Below are positions 18,655 to 27,936 of a stretch of 64,000 nt of DNA, piece after piece (within the stretch, counting starts at the first letter, position 1; each line of letters begins with the position of its first letter). This DNA is from Streptococcus sanguinis. Its GTDB lineage: Bacteria > Bacillota > Bacilli > Lactobacillales > Streptococcaceae. The notes beneath the pieces are model-generated. The model was given only the letters and a program-made list of their open reading frames with translations, did no database searches and was not told the origin of the DNA. The stretch is from contig CP040556.1 of the NCBI GenBank assembly GCA_013378335.1, positions 1,054,001-1,118,000 of the forward strand. Reading direction: 5' to 3'. A program made the position numbers and the translations under genes.

Positions 18655-19110
18655 ATGGATAATCGATAAATTCAACAAATATCTGATATTTTGTATGCTG
18701 AAAGCAATGCTAAAGCTGTGGCGAGCCTTGAGAAGCTTCAAACTGAAGATGAACTGTTTGTCTTGCTTGACAATTTTAACTGGAATAATGGATTTGAAGT
18801 GCCAAAAGCAGTGCTAACTCATCCCAAATGTAGTCTTTCAGTGGCTTTATTAGCTCTTTATCGTGCAGATGGTATCAGGTATTTACTTGAGGGAGAAGCG
18901 GCCTTTGCAAATTCTTTATCTAAGGAATGGGAAGATTTTGTAAAAGATTTCTATAATAAAATTTTCAGAAAGAAATTTCCGCATGGGAATATCATTTTTC
19001 AACCCGAAATAACGAGAATTCAAAAGTTTAAACTTAAAAAATTAAAACCGGCATTAAATACAATTTTCCTTGATGAAATTTCTGGGAAAGATTTGAATAT
19101 AATAATTTAA
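18655..19110 (+). pseudogene. DUF4274-type immunity protein with early stop
   Basis: A GGGAG site and ATG at 18655 open a frame that hits TAA at codon 5 (18667-18669). It then runs uninterrupted to 19110 with the DUF4274-like core (NFNWNNGFEVPKAVLTHPKC, then ALYRADGIRYLL). A TTG at 18691 could restart but has no ribosome site. It is either a nonsense mutant or a base error; DUF4274 proteins are often immunity proteins. Confidence 0.6.
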
Positions 19111-19403
19111 TCAAATAATTAGTTAAACATCTGAAAAATGAAAACCTAAACCGAGACTTGAGATATCTATGAAAAATCAAAACTAATGTCTTTGATCAAG
19201 AAAGAAGCTCTAGTTATAGCGATTTGATAAGGGGCTTAAGAGATTCAAGTAGCCAAAATGGAGAAAACGAAACCTCTGCGACAGAATAAACTTATCAAGT
19301 CGCAAGAGATGATAGCCATATTTTATAGAGAATGAAAAACTCCTGCAAACTCTTACAAAATATGATAAAATGAAGCTAGTATATTAAGAAAAGGAAGAGA
19401 CCT
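19111..19403. other. Intergenic spacer between immunity cluster and nitroreductase
   Basis: About 290 AT-rich bases with no credible gene. A TATGATAAAAT-like -10 and an AAGGAAG site near the 3' end serve the nitroreductase at 19404. The rest may be decayed immunity-cluster DNA but I recognise nothing in it. Confidence 0.4.
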
Positions 19404-20009
19404 ATGAAATTTCTAGAACTCAATAAAAAGCGTCATGCGACCAAGCATTTCAATGACAAACCTGTGGATCCAAAGGATGTTCGCACAGCCATTGAAATTG
19501 CAACGTTGGCACCCAGTGCTCACAATAGCCAGCCATGGAAGTTCGTTGTGGTACGAGAGCGCAACCAAGCCTTAGCTGAAACAGCTTTCGGTGGAAATAT
19601 GGACCAGATTAAGGAAGCACCAGTAACCATTGCTCTCTTTACGGATACAGATTTGACTAAGAGGGCTCGTAAGATTGCGCGTGTGGCTGGAGTGAGAAAT
19701 TTCTCTGACGAGCAGCTCCAATTCTATATGCAGAATCTGCCAGCTGAGTTTGCTCACTATAGTGAACAACAAAAGAGCGATTATTTAGCTCTCAATGCTG
19801 GTCTAGTGGCCATGAATCTTGTTCTGGCTCTGACTGACCAAGATATCGGATCTAACATCATCTTAGGCTTCGATAAATCTAAGGTTAATGAGGTTCTGGA
19901 AATTGATGGGCGTTTCCGTCCGGAACTCTTGATTACTGTTGGTTATACTGATGAAAAACTAGAACCTAGTTATCGTTTGCCAGTTGATGAAATCATTGAG
20001 AAACGTTGA
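19404..20009 (+). CDS. Nitroreductase-family protein
   Basis: 201 residues with HATKHFNDKPVDPKDVRTAI, APSAHNSQPWKFVVV for FMN binding and NIILGFDKSKVNEVL. It is unlike the 1580-2197 enzyme in detail and not a duplicate. A nitroreductase next to pepV is, from memory, the order in pneumococcus, so it is core rather than acquired. It reduces nitro/quinone substrates with NAD(P)H; physiological substrate unknown. Confidence 0.9.
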   Translation: MKFLELNKKRHATKHFNDKPVDPKDVRTAIEIATLAPSAHNSQPWKFVVVRERNQALAETAFGGNMDQIKEAPVTIALFTDTDLTKRARKIARVAGVRNFSDEQLQFYMQNLPAEFAHYSEQQKSDYLALNAGLVAMNLVLALTDQDIGSNIILGFDKSKVNEVLEIDGRFRPELLITVGYTDEKLEPSYRLPVDEIIEKR

Positions 20010-20043
20010 TATAGTTATATTTTCGATTTAATTCATAATTATA

Positions 20044-20057
20044 TCGATTTAAATCGA
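20044..20057. promoter_or_regulatory. Palindrome upstream of pepV
   Basis: TCGATTTAAATCGA is a perfect 14-base palindrome; a related TTCGATTTAA half lies about 20 bases upstream. It sits just before the pepV ribosome site, so it could be an operator or mRNA hairpin. Confidence 0.4.
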
Positions 20058-20078
20058 ATTGGAAATTGGGGTAAAATA

Positions 20079-21485
20079 ATGACAATTGATTTTAAAGCGG
20101 AAGTTGAAAAACGCAGAGAAGCCCTCTTGGCTGATTTGTTCAGTCTTTTGGAAATCAACTCAGAACGAGATGATTCCAAGGCGGATAAGGAACATCCTTT
20201 TGGACCTGGTCCTGTTCAAGCTCTGCATAAGTTTTTAGAAATCGCTGAACGCGATGGCTATGAAACCAAAAATGTGGACAATTATGCTGGTCACTTTACT
20301 TTTGGTGAGGGTGAGGAAGAACTTGGGATTTTTGCCCACATGGATGTGGTTCCTGCCGGGAGTGGCTGGAATACAGATCCTTACAAACCTGAAATTATTG
20401 ATGGTAAGCTTTATGCGCGTGGTTCATCTGATGACAAAGGGCCGACTATAGCTTGTTACTACGGTTTGAAAATCATCAAAGACTTGGGATTGCCAGTATC
20501 TAAGCGTGTGCGCTTTGTGGTGGGGACAGACGAGGAATCCGGTTGGCAAGACATGGACTATTATTTCAAACATGTTGGACTACCTGAGCCAGACTTTGGT
20601 TTCTCACCAGATGCAGAATTTCCAATCATTAACGGTGAAAAAGGGAATATCACAGAATATCTCCACTTTGGTAATAGTAATGATGGCAGCTTTAAACTCA
20701 AGAGCTTCACTGGCGGACTTCGTGAGAATATGGTGCCAGAATCAGCGACAGCTATTTTTACAGCAGCAGTTGACGCAGCGGAATTGGATAAGAAATTACA
20801 AGATTTTGCTGTTGCCCACAAGGTTTCAGCTAGTCTGAAAGAAAATGGCGACGCTCTTGAAGTAACAGTCATTGGGAAATCAGCTCATGGTTCTACACCA
20901 GAGGATGGTATCAACGGAGCAACTTATTTAGCTCTCTTCCTCAACCAATTTGACTTTGCTGGTGACGCCAAGTCTTATCTGGAAGTGGCAGCTCAAGTTC
21001 TGCACGAGGACTTTACAGGTGAGAAGTTAGGAATTGCTTATACAGATGCTAAAATGGGCTCTCTCAGCATGAATGCTGGTGTCTTCCATTTTGACAGTGC
21101 CAAGGCTGATAATACCATTGCTCTGAACATCCGTTACCCTCAAGGTACTGATCCGAAAACGATTCAAACTGGTCTTGAAAAAGTTGCTGGTGTTGTGTCA
21201 GTAAGCCTATCTGAGCATGGACACACTCCACACTATGTCCCAGCAGATGATGAGTTTGTAGCAACACTTTTGAGTGTTTACGAAAAACAAACGGGTTTCA
21301 AAGGACATGAGCAAGTCATTGGTGGTGGAACCTTTGGCCGTCTTTTGAAGCGCGGTGTGGCTTTTGGAGCTATGTTCCCTGACTATGTCAACACTATGCA
21401 CCAAGCCAATGAATTTACAGATGTAGAAGACCTTTTCCGTGCTGCGGCCATTTACGCGGAGGCTATCTACGAGCTAATCAAATAA
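20079..21485 (+). CDS. pepV: Dipeptidase PepV
   Basis: 468 residues, M20 metallopeptidase. Zinc ligands appear in FAHMDVVPAG and GSSDDKGP, the catalytic Glu pair in GTDEESGWQDM, and HGSTPEDG and the C-terminal MHQANEF are also typical. PepV cleaves dipeptides taken up by peptide transporters, with unblocked N-termini. GGGGTAAA precedes the ATG at suitable distance. Confidence 0.95.
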   Translation: MTIDFKAEVEKRREALLADLFSLLEINSERDDSKADKEHPFGPGPVQALHKFLEIAERDGYETKNVDNYAGHFTFGEGEEELGIFAHMDVVPAGSGWNTDPYKPEIIDGKLYARGSSDDKGPTIACYYGLKIIKDLGLPVSKRVRFVVGTDEESGWQDMDYYFKHVGLPEPDFGFSPDAEFPIINGEKGNITEYLHFGNSNDGSFKLKSFTGGLRENMVPESATAIFTAAVDAAELDKKLQDFAVAHKVSASLKENGDALEVTVIGKSAHGSTPEDGINGATYLALFLNQFDFAGDAKSYLEVAAQVLHEDFTGEKLGIAYTDAKMGSLSMNAGVFHFDSAKADNTIALNIRYPQGTDPKTIQTGLEKVAGVVSVSLSEHGHTPHYVPADDEFVATLLSVYEKQTGFKGHEQVIGGGTFGRLLKRGVAFGAMFPDYVNTMHQANEFTDVEDLFRAAAIYAEAIYELIK

Positions 21486-21538
21486 AAAAGAAGAACTCGT
21501 TTGGCTTTGCTGGATGAGTTTCTTTGCAAGGAGCTGCT

Positions 21539-22123
21539 ATGCATACAATAGAGGATATTGCTAAGGCCATCATGGCTGATCCAGATAATCAGAAATTTAC
21601 GGAGCAGGGGATTAAGCCTCTTTTTGCGGCACCTAAGAATGCTCGGATTAACATTGTTGGTCAAGCGCCGGGGTTGAAAACCCAAGAGGCAGGGCTTTAC
21701 TGGAAGGACAAGAGTGGTGACCGGCTGAGAAAATGGCTTGGTGTCGATGAAGAGACTTTTTATAATTCTGGATACTTTGCGGTTTTGCCCATGGATTTTT
21801 ATTTTCCAGGACATGGGAAGTCTGGAGATTTACCACCTCGTAAGGGCTTTGCGGACAAATGGCATCAGCCGATTTTAGAGCTTTTGCCAGATATTGAGCT
21901 GACCATTTTGATTGGTCAGTATGCACAGAAATACTATCTGCATCAAAAAGGAAATATCAAGCTGACCGAGACGGTTCAGCATTATCAAGACTACCTGCCT
22001 GATTTTTTCCCTTTGGTTCACCCATCGCCCCGCAACCAAATTTGGATGGCTAAAAATCCTTGGTTTGCAGAGCATGTTGTGCCAGATTTACAAAAATTGA
22101 TACAAAAGATTATTCATCAATAA
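21539..22123 (+). CDS. Uracil-DNA glycosylase family protein
   Basis: 194 residues. The start ATG at 21539 follows AAGGAG by seven bases. Motif 1 is GQAPGLKTQEAG (usual GEAPG type) and motif 2 is VHPSPRNQIWMAKNPWF, the two substrate-pocket motifs of UDG-superfamily proteins. The ATP-less base excision role is known for the superfamily; the exact lesion is not. It forms a short operon with the following deacylase. Confidence 0.85.
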   Translation: MHTIEDIAKAIMADPDNQKFTEQGIKPLFAAPKNARINIVGQAPGLKTQEAGLYWKDKSGDRLRKWLGVDEETFYNSGYFAVLPMDFYFPGHGKSGDLPPRKGFADKWHQPILELLPDIELTILIGQYAQKYYLHQKGNIKLTETVQHYQDYLPDFFPLVHPSPRNQIWMAKNPWFAEHVVPDLQKLIQKIIHQ

Positions 22124-22135
22124 AGGAGAAAAACT

Positions 22136-22624
22136 ATGGATGCTTATCAACAAGTAGCTAATAAGTTGCAAGAGTTGGGGATTACCTTTGATGTGGTGGA
22201 GCACCCACCTGCATTTACCACAGAGCAAGCAGACGCCTTTATTGAAGGAATCGAGGGCGTTCGAACCAAGACCATGTTTTTGACCAATAAGAAGAAAACT
22301 CAGTATTACCTGCTGATTATGGATGACAAGAAAAGTCTGGATATGGACTTGTTTAAAGAGCTGGTTTCAGCCAACCGTATTCGCATGGCTTCAGCGGATT
22401 CTCTCTTCGAAAAAATGCAGCTGCCACCAGGAACTGTATCGCCTTTTGGTCTGCTAAACAATAAGGGAAAGGATATTCAAGTTTATTTTGATAAAGAGAT
22501 TATCAACGAAGAACGCATGAGTTTCCATCCTAATACCAATGAAAAGACTATCTTTGTCTCTACAACAGATTTGTTTAAATTCTTGCAAGATTTGGGCTAC
22601 TCTTACCAAGTGCTGGAGCTGTAA
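22136..22624 (+). CDS. YbaK/ProX-type aminoacyl-tRNA deacylase
   Basis: 162 residues with the YbaK/EbsC/ProX fold: HPPAFTTEQADAFI, GVRTKTMFLTNKKKTQYYL, and PGTVSPFGLLNN near residue 100. Related stand-alone domains hydrolyse mischarged Ala-tRNAPro or Cys-tRNAPro. The gene starts 12 bases after the glycosylase with AAAGGAG. Confidence 0.88.
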   Translation: MDAYQQVANKLQELGITFDVVEHPPAFTTEQADAFIEGIEGVRTKTMFLTNKKKTQYYLLIMDDKKSLDMDLFKELVSANRIRMASADSLFEKMQLPPGTVSPFGLLNNKGKDIQVYFDKEIINEERMSFHPNTNEKTIFVSTTDLFKFLQDLGYSYQVLEL

Positions 22625-22626
22625 CT

Positions 22627-22842
22627 AACCGTTTTACTGTGATAGAGGAACGCTATCTAGCTGCTCTTTCGGATGGTCGAACCTAGCGGATTGGTATCAC
22701 TCGTTTGCTAGCGTCTTGTCCCTCTATTTTGAACTTGGATGAAGGACGTATCCAGCAACTTGCTTTGGCTCAGGGAATTCTCCAACAGCTGGATAATGTT
22801 TTTGTCAAACAACTATTAGATCTTGCTGGAGTATCTGACTGA
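22627..22842 (+). pseudogene. Decayed coding remnant
   Basis: One frame of about 71 codons reads as protein-like sequence (ERYLAALSDGRT, stop, RIGITRLLASCPSILNLDEG, then QGILQQLDNVFVKQLLDLAG) and ends in TGA at 22840-22842. There is an internal TAG and no start. It looks like the 3' part of a lost gene; family not recognised. Confidence 0.5.
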
Positions 22843-22898
22843 TTTTTTGAAAAGTCTAAGCTTAGAATGCTAAACTTTGTAGAAAGCGAGGTGATTCT

Positions 22899-23860
22899 AT
22901 GAAAACGATGAAAGCTATAGTCATTTACGAATCGGGTGGCCCAGAAAAGCTTCTGCTGGAAGAAAGACCGATTCCAGAACTTCAAGAAGGCTGGACCCTG
23001 GTCAAGGTCAGAGGATTTGGGATTAACCACTCGGAGATTTTTACTCGTGAGGGCTTATCGCCTAGTGTCACCTTCCCTCGGATTTTAGGCATTGAGTGTG
23101 TTGGCCAAGTTGCCGAGACGACTCGAGCAGATTTAGAGGTCGGCCAGAAAGTGGTTTCCATCATGGGTGAAATGGGGCGAGCTTTTGATGGTTCTTATGC
23201 TGAGTATGTCCTCCTGCCTAACGACCAAATTTATACAGTCGCGACCAACCTGACCTGGACTGAGCTGGCAGCAGTGCCAGAGACTTATTATACTGCTCTA
23301 GGCTCTATGAAAAATCTGTGCATTGAGCCCAATGACAAGATTTTAGTCCGAGCTGCTACTAGCGGTGTCGGTTTGGCCTTTGCTCGTCTGGTCAAGGCAC
23401 AATTTCCAGACACACATATCGTCGGTTCTGTCAATAGTGGTTCCAAACAGTTTCTACTCAAGAACCAAGCCTACGACGATATCATTATAGACCAGGATGG
23501 CCGACTGGAAACAGAGGATAAGTTTGATAAAATCCTTGAGTTGGTCGGTCCGGCAACTATCAAGGATTCTTTTGACCATATCGCAGAAGGGGGGATTATC
23601 TGTGTCACCGGTCTCTTGGGGGGCAGTGGGAACTGGATGATTTCAACCCAATTGAAGAAATTAAAAATAACAGTTTTCTGACAAGTTTTCACTCTGCTCA
23701 TGTGAGCCAAGACTTGATGGATGAGTTATTTAACTATATTGACCGCTATCAGGTCAATGTTACACCAAGGCGTGTCTTTTCCCTAGAGCAAGTGCCCAAA
23801 GCTCATGCTTTTATAGAGGGGACGGCAGGTTTTGGAAAAATTGTGATTATGAATGAATAG
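22899..23860 (+). pseudogene. Zinc-type quinone oxidoreductase, frameshifted
   Basis: The first 260 codons encode a medium-chain dehydrogenase/quinone oxidoreductase: GroES-like part (KVRGFGINHSEIFTREG, GIECVGQV) and nucleotide fold (RAATSGVGLAFARLVKAQ). The frame breaks in a G run at 23618-23623, where one more G would restore it. The other frame then gives the normal C-terminus (VFSLEQVPKAHAFIEG, GKIVIMNE) to TAG 23858-23860. Either a true one-base deletion, a phase-variable tract or a base-call error. As read, the product lacks its last quarter. Confidence 0.8.
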
Positions 23861-23867
23861 GAGAAAA

Positions 23868-24166
23868 ATGATGCAAAAATTAGTGCTAAAGATTTATATG
23901 ACAAATTGCAGGCAGAAGAACTGCAGTTGATTGATGTCCGCGAGGTGGACGAATTTACAGTTGGACATGTCTCTGGAGCTCAGAATTTGCCTCTGAGCAG
24001 CCTACCGGAGAATTATGGGCAATTGGATAAACAAATTCCCTACCATATCATCTGCCAAAAAGGAGGCCGTTCAGCGCGCGCCTGCGAATTTTTGGAAGCC
24101 AAGGGTTACCAAGTAATCAATGTCGAAGGAGGAGTGGAAGCTTTTCCCGCTAAATTGACGACATGA
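23868..24166 (+). pseudogene. Rhodanese-domain protein with frameshift at its start
   Basis: The body is a single rhodanese domain (LIDVREVDEF, HVSGAQNLPL, catalytic Cys in ICQKGGRSARACEFLEAKGY), so a sulfurtransferase or sulfane-sulfur carrier. The ATGATG at 23868 with GGAG is out of frame with it by one base. An extra A in the A5 run at 23875-23879 would join them. Translation from TTG 23906 is possible but has no ribosome site. It lies directly after the frameshifted oxidoreductase. Confidence 0.75.
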
Positions 24167-24189
24167 CAAGCGATTAAGAAGTACAAATG

Positions 24190-24221
24190 CCGGAATAGAT
24201 TGAATTTCCGGACCTTTTTTT
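24190..24221 (+). terminator. Terminator after rhodanese gene
   Basis: CCGGAA (24190-24195) pairs with TTCCGG (24206-24211) and is followed by ACC and a T run. Confidence 0.75.
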
Positions 24222-24264
24222 GTATACTATAGTAGTATAATAAATTATAGATAGGAGATATTTT

Positions 24265-25359
24265 ATGTCAAAAGAAGATTGGCTTGAATATTTTGAGGCC
24301 GTTAATGGACGCTCAGCTACAGAGGAAGAAATTGCTCAAGCTTTGGCTGCTGGAGAATTTCTTGAAGTGGAACAGGTAAGTGCGGAGCAAGCGCCTAGTG
24401 AAGCTAGCCCAGCTTCATCAAGCTTTGAACAGCCGCAACAAGAAGCTCAAACAGTTGAAACACAAGGTCAACCACAAAACTTTGCCCAGCAACAAAATTT
24501 CCAACAGCCTTTTGCTCAGCAGGCTTCTCAACAATATCAAGAAGTTCCTCAGCAACAAGCAAATCCAAATCAATTTGCTAATCAGGGACAAGCTTATCAG
24601 CAACAAGGATTTCAGCAAGCGACTTCCTTTACTGGACAGCCTCAGTCTTCTGGCCCGCAAGCTTATCAGAACAACCCACAGCAAGGACAGTTCAATTCAC
24701 AAGTACCTCAACAAGGACCACAGGCTTATTACAGTCAACAACCTCCTCAGCCCAACGAGTTTTCTAAAACAATGAAAGGTTTCTGGACTTGGCTTGTTTC
24801 AGCTTGGAAATCACCGACATCTGAAGTTGAGAGCAGCAAGGTGAATGGCTACCTATCTCTAGGTTTGACAGTGTTCTTTTTTGCTATTGTCGCAAACTAC
24901 AATATTTTCAGTACCCTTGGCATCATAAGCTTAGGTATGTATAATGGACCGACTTTTAATTTCAAAGTTTTCTTTGTTTCCCTGATAGCAGCGGCTCTCT
25001 TCCTTTTTTCTATTATTTTAGGTGGTTTTGTTGTGAAGCGTTTGGTCTATCAGGATGGAAATTTTACCTTTAACAAGGCTTTTGATTGGTACGGTCGACT
25101 GTATGCTATAGTTCTTCCATTTATTGCTGTTTCAGCTCTGTTTGCTCTGTTGGATGTTATTCATTTATCTCTGTTCTTCACATGGATTGGTCTTTTGTTG
25201 ATTGGAGTTGGAGCGACCTTTGCTTTGATTTATTCTAAGACAAACAACTCTATGGATCCTTTTTATAAATATCTATTAGCCATTATTATCAATGGTGTGA
25301 TTACAATTATCTTCTCTTTCATCGCTTTTTCTCTACTAGCTAGTATGGTAATGATGTAA
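24265..25359 (+). CDS. Membrane protein with Gln-rich N-terminus (DUF6574-like)
   Basis: 364 residues. Residues 4-30 form a small helical motif (DWLEYFEAVNGRSATEEEI) that recurs twice in the next protein. Residues 60-170 are Gln/Pro/Ala-rich and disordered. Residues about 200-362 hold five predicted membrane spans. AGGAG precedes the ATG and a TATACTATAGTAGTATAAT-like promoter region lies at 24223-24240. It resembles streptococcal DUF6574/Yip1-like proteins; function unknown. It is 18 bases from the TcaA-like gene and so co-transcribed. Confidence 0.7.
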   Translation: MSKEDWLEYFEAVNGRSATEEEIAQALAAGEFLEVEQVSAEQAPSEASPASSSFEQPQQEAQTVETQGQPQNFAQQQNFQQPFAQQASQQYQEVPQQQANPNQFANQGQAYQQQGFQQATSFTGQPQSSGPQAYQNNPQQGQFNSQVPQQGPQAYYSQQPPQPNEFSKTMKGFWTWLVSAWKSPTSEVESSKVNGYLSLGLTVFFFAIVANYNIFSTLGIISLGMYNGPTFNFKVFFVSLIAAALFLFSIILGGFVVKRLVYQDGNFTFNKAFDWYGRLYAIVLPFIAVSALFALLDVIHLSLFFTWIGLLLIGVGATFALIYSKTNNSMDPFYKYLLAIIINGVITIIFSFIAFSLLASMVMM

Positions 25360-25377
25360 TGCTGGAGGAGGAGATTT

Positions 25378-27108
25378 ATGGCAACAAAAGAAAAATGGGT
25401 TGATCTCTTTGAAAAAGTAATTGGTCGAAAACCAACTGCAAGTGAGTTCTTAGCCGGCAAACAATCTAACTTTGATCCAAAAAAGATTAAGGAGATTGCA
25501 GGCGAAGCAGAGGAAGAAACCACAGAAACTTCGTCAGTAGAAAATACTACTGATGAAGTTTCTGATAATCAAAATATTGTTCAGGAGACACCTTCTGAAG
25601 ATCCTATCACAGAAGAATCGATTCAACCATCTTCCCAAGATGAGAAGCAAGGTTATTCTGAGTCTAGCCAATATGAAGAACTTCGCAAGAATTGGCTGCA
25701 AGCTTTTGAAAATAATATTGGTCGAAAACCTACCAAAGAAGAATTTACAGAAGCTAAGAGCCAAGGATTCTCTAACCTGCCTATCCGCTCTGAACTGGTC
25801 GACTCACAATTACCACAGAAACCAGTAAAAAAGGCTAAAAAGAGAATATCCAAAAAGCAAGCAATCATGATTGGGGGGGCAACCCTTCTAGTTGCCGCTT
25901 TGATTGGAGCTTTCTTCTATCTAAACTCTATAACTGGGGTTAAAGTTGTTACAGACCATTTTGCAAAAGCAGTCTCTAGTAAAGATTTTGATGAAGTTGC
26001 AAGTCTTCTTTCTACTCAATCCGATAAGTGGACACGTGCTGAAGCAAGAGCACTAGTTGAGCACTTAGAGAGCCAGGAGATTAATCTCGAAACTGAGCTA
26101 GATAACATTGTTGAGTCAAATGGCAAATCTGCTTATATCGATGACAACAATAATAAGATTTTAGGTGTTACTGAAAAGAGTAAGAAATTCGGTATTTTCC
26201 AGGAATATCAGATGGTTTCCTATCCAGTCAAAGTTAAAGTCAATACCAATTTGGATAATGCTACCATTAAACCTGGTGAGAAAAAAACTATTACTCTTAA
26301 GAAAAATACAGACACTGAATTGGGGGAATATCACTTTATCAAACAAGACTTTACTCTCAAAGGTAAGACGGATGTTGGAGATGTAGAGAGTAAGGTTCAG
26401 CTTGATTTAGCTACGGCTAAGGATAATGAAATCAAACTGGATCTCAAGTCTGAAAAGAAACAGCTAAAAATAACTATGCCTTCTGAAACTTCAAAAGCAA
26501 CAGATATTAAAATCGTTGTTAATGGTAAAGAAAGTGGTAGCAGTTTGACCCCTGAGTTGCAGCTTGTTCCTTATCAAGAACTTGAAATTTATGCTAAATT
26601 TACTATTTCTGATACTACCTTTACTACCAATAAAGAGACAGTTGTTGTGGAAGATGACACCACCAATGTGAAATTATCTCTTCCTAAGGAAGTGGTTTCT
26701 AAGATTAGAGAAAAGAACGAAGAAGCGAAAAAGGTTGAGGCTCAAAAAGCAAAAGTCTCTACTTTCCTGAATGACTACCGCAGTGCTGTTTTCAGCTCTG
26801 TTTCTAACAGGAGCAACAGCTATTCTCAATACTACGATACCTCTAGCGCAGTATATCGAGAAATGGTTGAGTGGACCACTGGTGGTGGTGTTAAGAAAGC
26901 AAAAATTAACTATTATGAGCCAGGAGCTTTGGATATCCGCGAAATCAAGGAAGAAAATGGTTCCTATATCGTGAAAACATATGAGGACTATACAGTCCAC
27001 TATACCGATAACACTCCAAATAGTGTAAATCGTAAAAATAAGACTTATTACTTGAAACCTAGCGGGGATTCTTTTGTAATCTATAATCTTGAAGTTTCAG
27101 AAGGTTGA
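25378..27108 (+). CDS. TcaA-like membrane-anchored protein
   Basis: 576 residues. Two copies of the small GRxPT motif (KWVDLFEKVIGRKPT at 5, NWLQAFENNIGRKPT near 102) flank an acidic linker. One membrane span follows at about 160-182 after KKAKKRISKK, then a large extracellular part with TcaA-type beta domains and a C-terminal NTF2-like domain (FLNDYRSAVFSSVSNRS ... YLKPSGDSFVIYNLE). TcaA-family proteins sense or affect cell-wall stress and glycopeptide response. GGAGGAG precedes the ATG. It is the middle gene of the 24265-27904 operon. Confidence 0.75.
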   Translation: MATKEKWVDLFEKVIGRKPTASEFLAGKQSNFDPKKIKEIAGEAEEETTETSSVENTTDEVSDNQNIVQETPSEDPITEESIQPSSQDEKQGYSESSQYEELRKNWLQAFENNIGRKPTKEEFTEAKSQGFSNLPIRSELVDSQLPQKPVKKAKKRISKKQAIMIGGATLLVAALIGAFFYLNSITGVKVVTDHFAKAVSSKDFDEVASLLSTQSDKWTRAEARALVEHLESQEINLETELDNIVESNGKSAYIDDNNNKILGVTEKSKKFGIFQEYQMVSYPVKVKVNTNLDNATIKPGEKKTITLKKNTDTELGEYHFIKQDFTLKGKTDVGDVESKVQLDLATAKDNEIKLDLKSEKKQLKITMPSETSKATDIKIVVNGKESGSSLTPELQLVPYQELEIYAKFTISDTTFTTNKETVVVEDDTTNVKLSLPKEVVSKIREKNEEAKKVEAQKAKVSTFLNDYRSAVFSSVSNRSNSYSQYYDTSSAVYREMVEWTTGGGVKKAKINYYEPGALDIREIKEENGSYIVKTYEDYTVHYTDNTPNSVNRKNKTYYLKPSGDSFVIYNLEVSEG

Positions 27109-27112
27109 TATT

Positions 27113-27904
27113 ATGACAATGAAATACAGTAAACTAATTATTCTTGCAGCATCTGTTCTTGTTCTAGGCGCATGTTCGTCAGGTAAAGACACTACTGGAG
27201 ACAGTTCTGATAAACAAGCGGCTAGCTCAACTAGTACAGTTAAGAAACAAGACGCTGAAAAAGACAAAAATTCTAGCCAAGATACGACAACATCTTCAGA
27301 GAGCGCTGATACTAAAAAGGAGCAAAATCATGAGGCCAAAACTCTTGATCAAAATGTTTCTTATAACGGCAGCTACTACAGTGTCAAAGGGAAATATGGT
27401 GAGATTCTCGTAGTCAACAAACACTATCCTTTGTCAGCTTCCTATAACCCAGGTGAGAATGCGACTGCTAAAGCAGAATTGCTCAAACTGATTGCAGACA
27501 TGCAGGCACAAGGTTATGCTATTAGCGACCAATACAGTGGTTTTCGCAGCTATGATACTCAGACCGAACTCTATCAAAATTATGTCAATCAGGACGGTAA
27601 AGCTGCTGCAGACCGCTATTCTGCTCGGCCAGGCTACAGCGAGCACCAGACTGGTTTGGCATTTGACTTGATTGATAAAAATGGCAATCTCGTACAAGAA
27701 GCTGGAGCAAGTCAGTGGCTTCTAGATAACGCCTATAAATACGGTTTTATCGTTCGCTATCTAGAGGGTAAGGAAGGTTCAACTGGCTACATGCCTGAAA
27801 GCTGGCATCTGCGCTATATTGGTAAAGAAGCCAAAGAAATCGCTCAATCAGGCAAGTCCTTAGAAGAATATTTCGGAATTACTGGCGGTGATTACGAAGA
27901 ATAA
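27113..27904 (+). CDS. LD-carboxypeptidase lipoprotein (LdcB/DacB type)
   Basis: 263 residues from ATG 27113, overlapping no functional part of the upstream gene's end. Lipoprotein signal with lipobox VLGAC, then a Ser/Thr/Lys linker, then a VanY-type zinc peptidase: SGFRSYDTQTELYQNY, SARPGYSEHQTGLAFDL (His and Asp ligands) and ESWHLRYIG (final His). DacB/LdcB trims tetrapeptide stems in peptidoglycan. An earlier in-frame ATG at 27089 would put extra residues before the signal and is rejected. Its linkage to a TcaA-like protein suggests a cell-wall role for the operon. Confidence 0.9.
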   Translation: MTMKYSKLIILAASVLVLGACSSGKDTTGDSSDKQAASSTSTVKKQDAEKDKNSSQDTTTSSESADTKKEQNHEAKTLDQNVSYNGSYYSVKGKYGEILVVNKHYPLSASYNPGENATAKAELLKLIADMQAQGYAISDQYSGFRSYDTQTELYQNYVNQDGKAAADRYSARPGYSEHQTGLAFDLIDKNGNLVQEAGASQWLLDNAYKYGFIVRYLEGKEGSTGYMPESWHLRYIGKEAKEIAQSGKSLEEYFGITGGDYEE

Positions 27905-27936
27905 TCATCCTATTATCCGTTACAAGGAGGAAGAAA

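Noticed and set aside
1580..20009. The two nitroreductases as a recent duplication
   Set aside because: They differ in motif wording throughout and in neighbours; they are distant family members.
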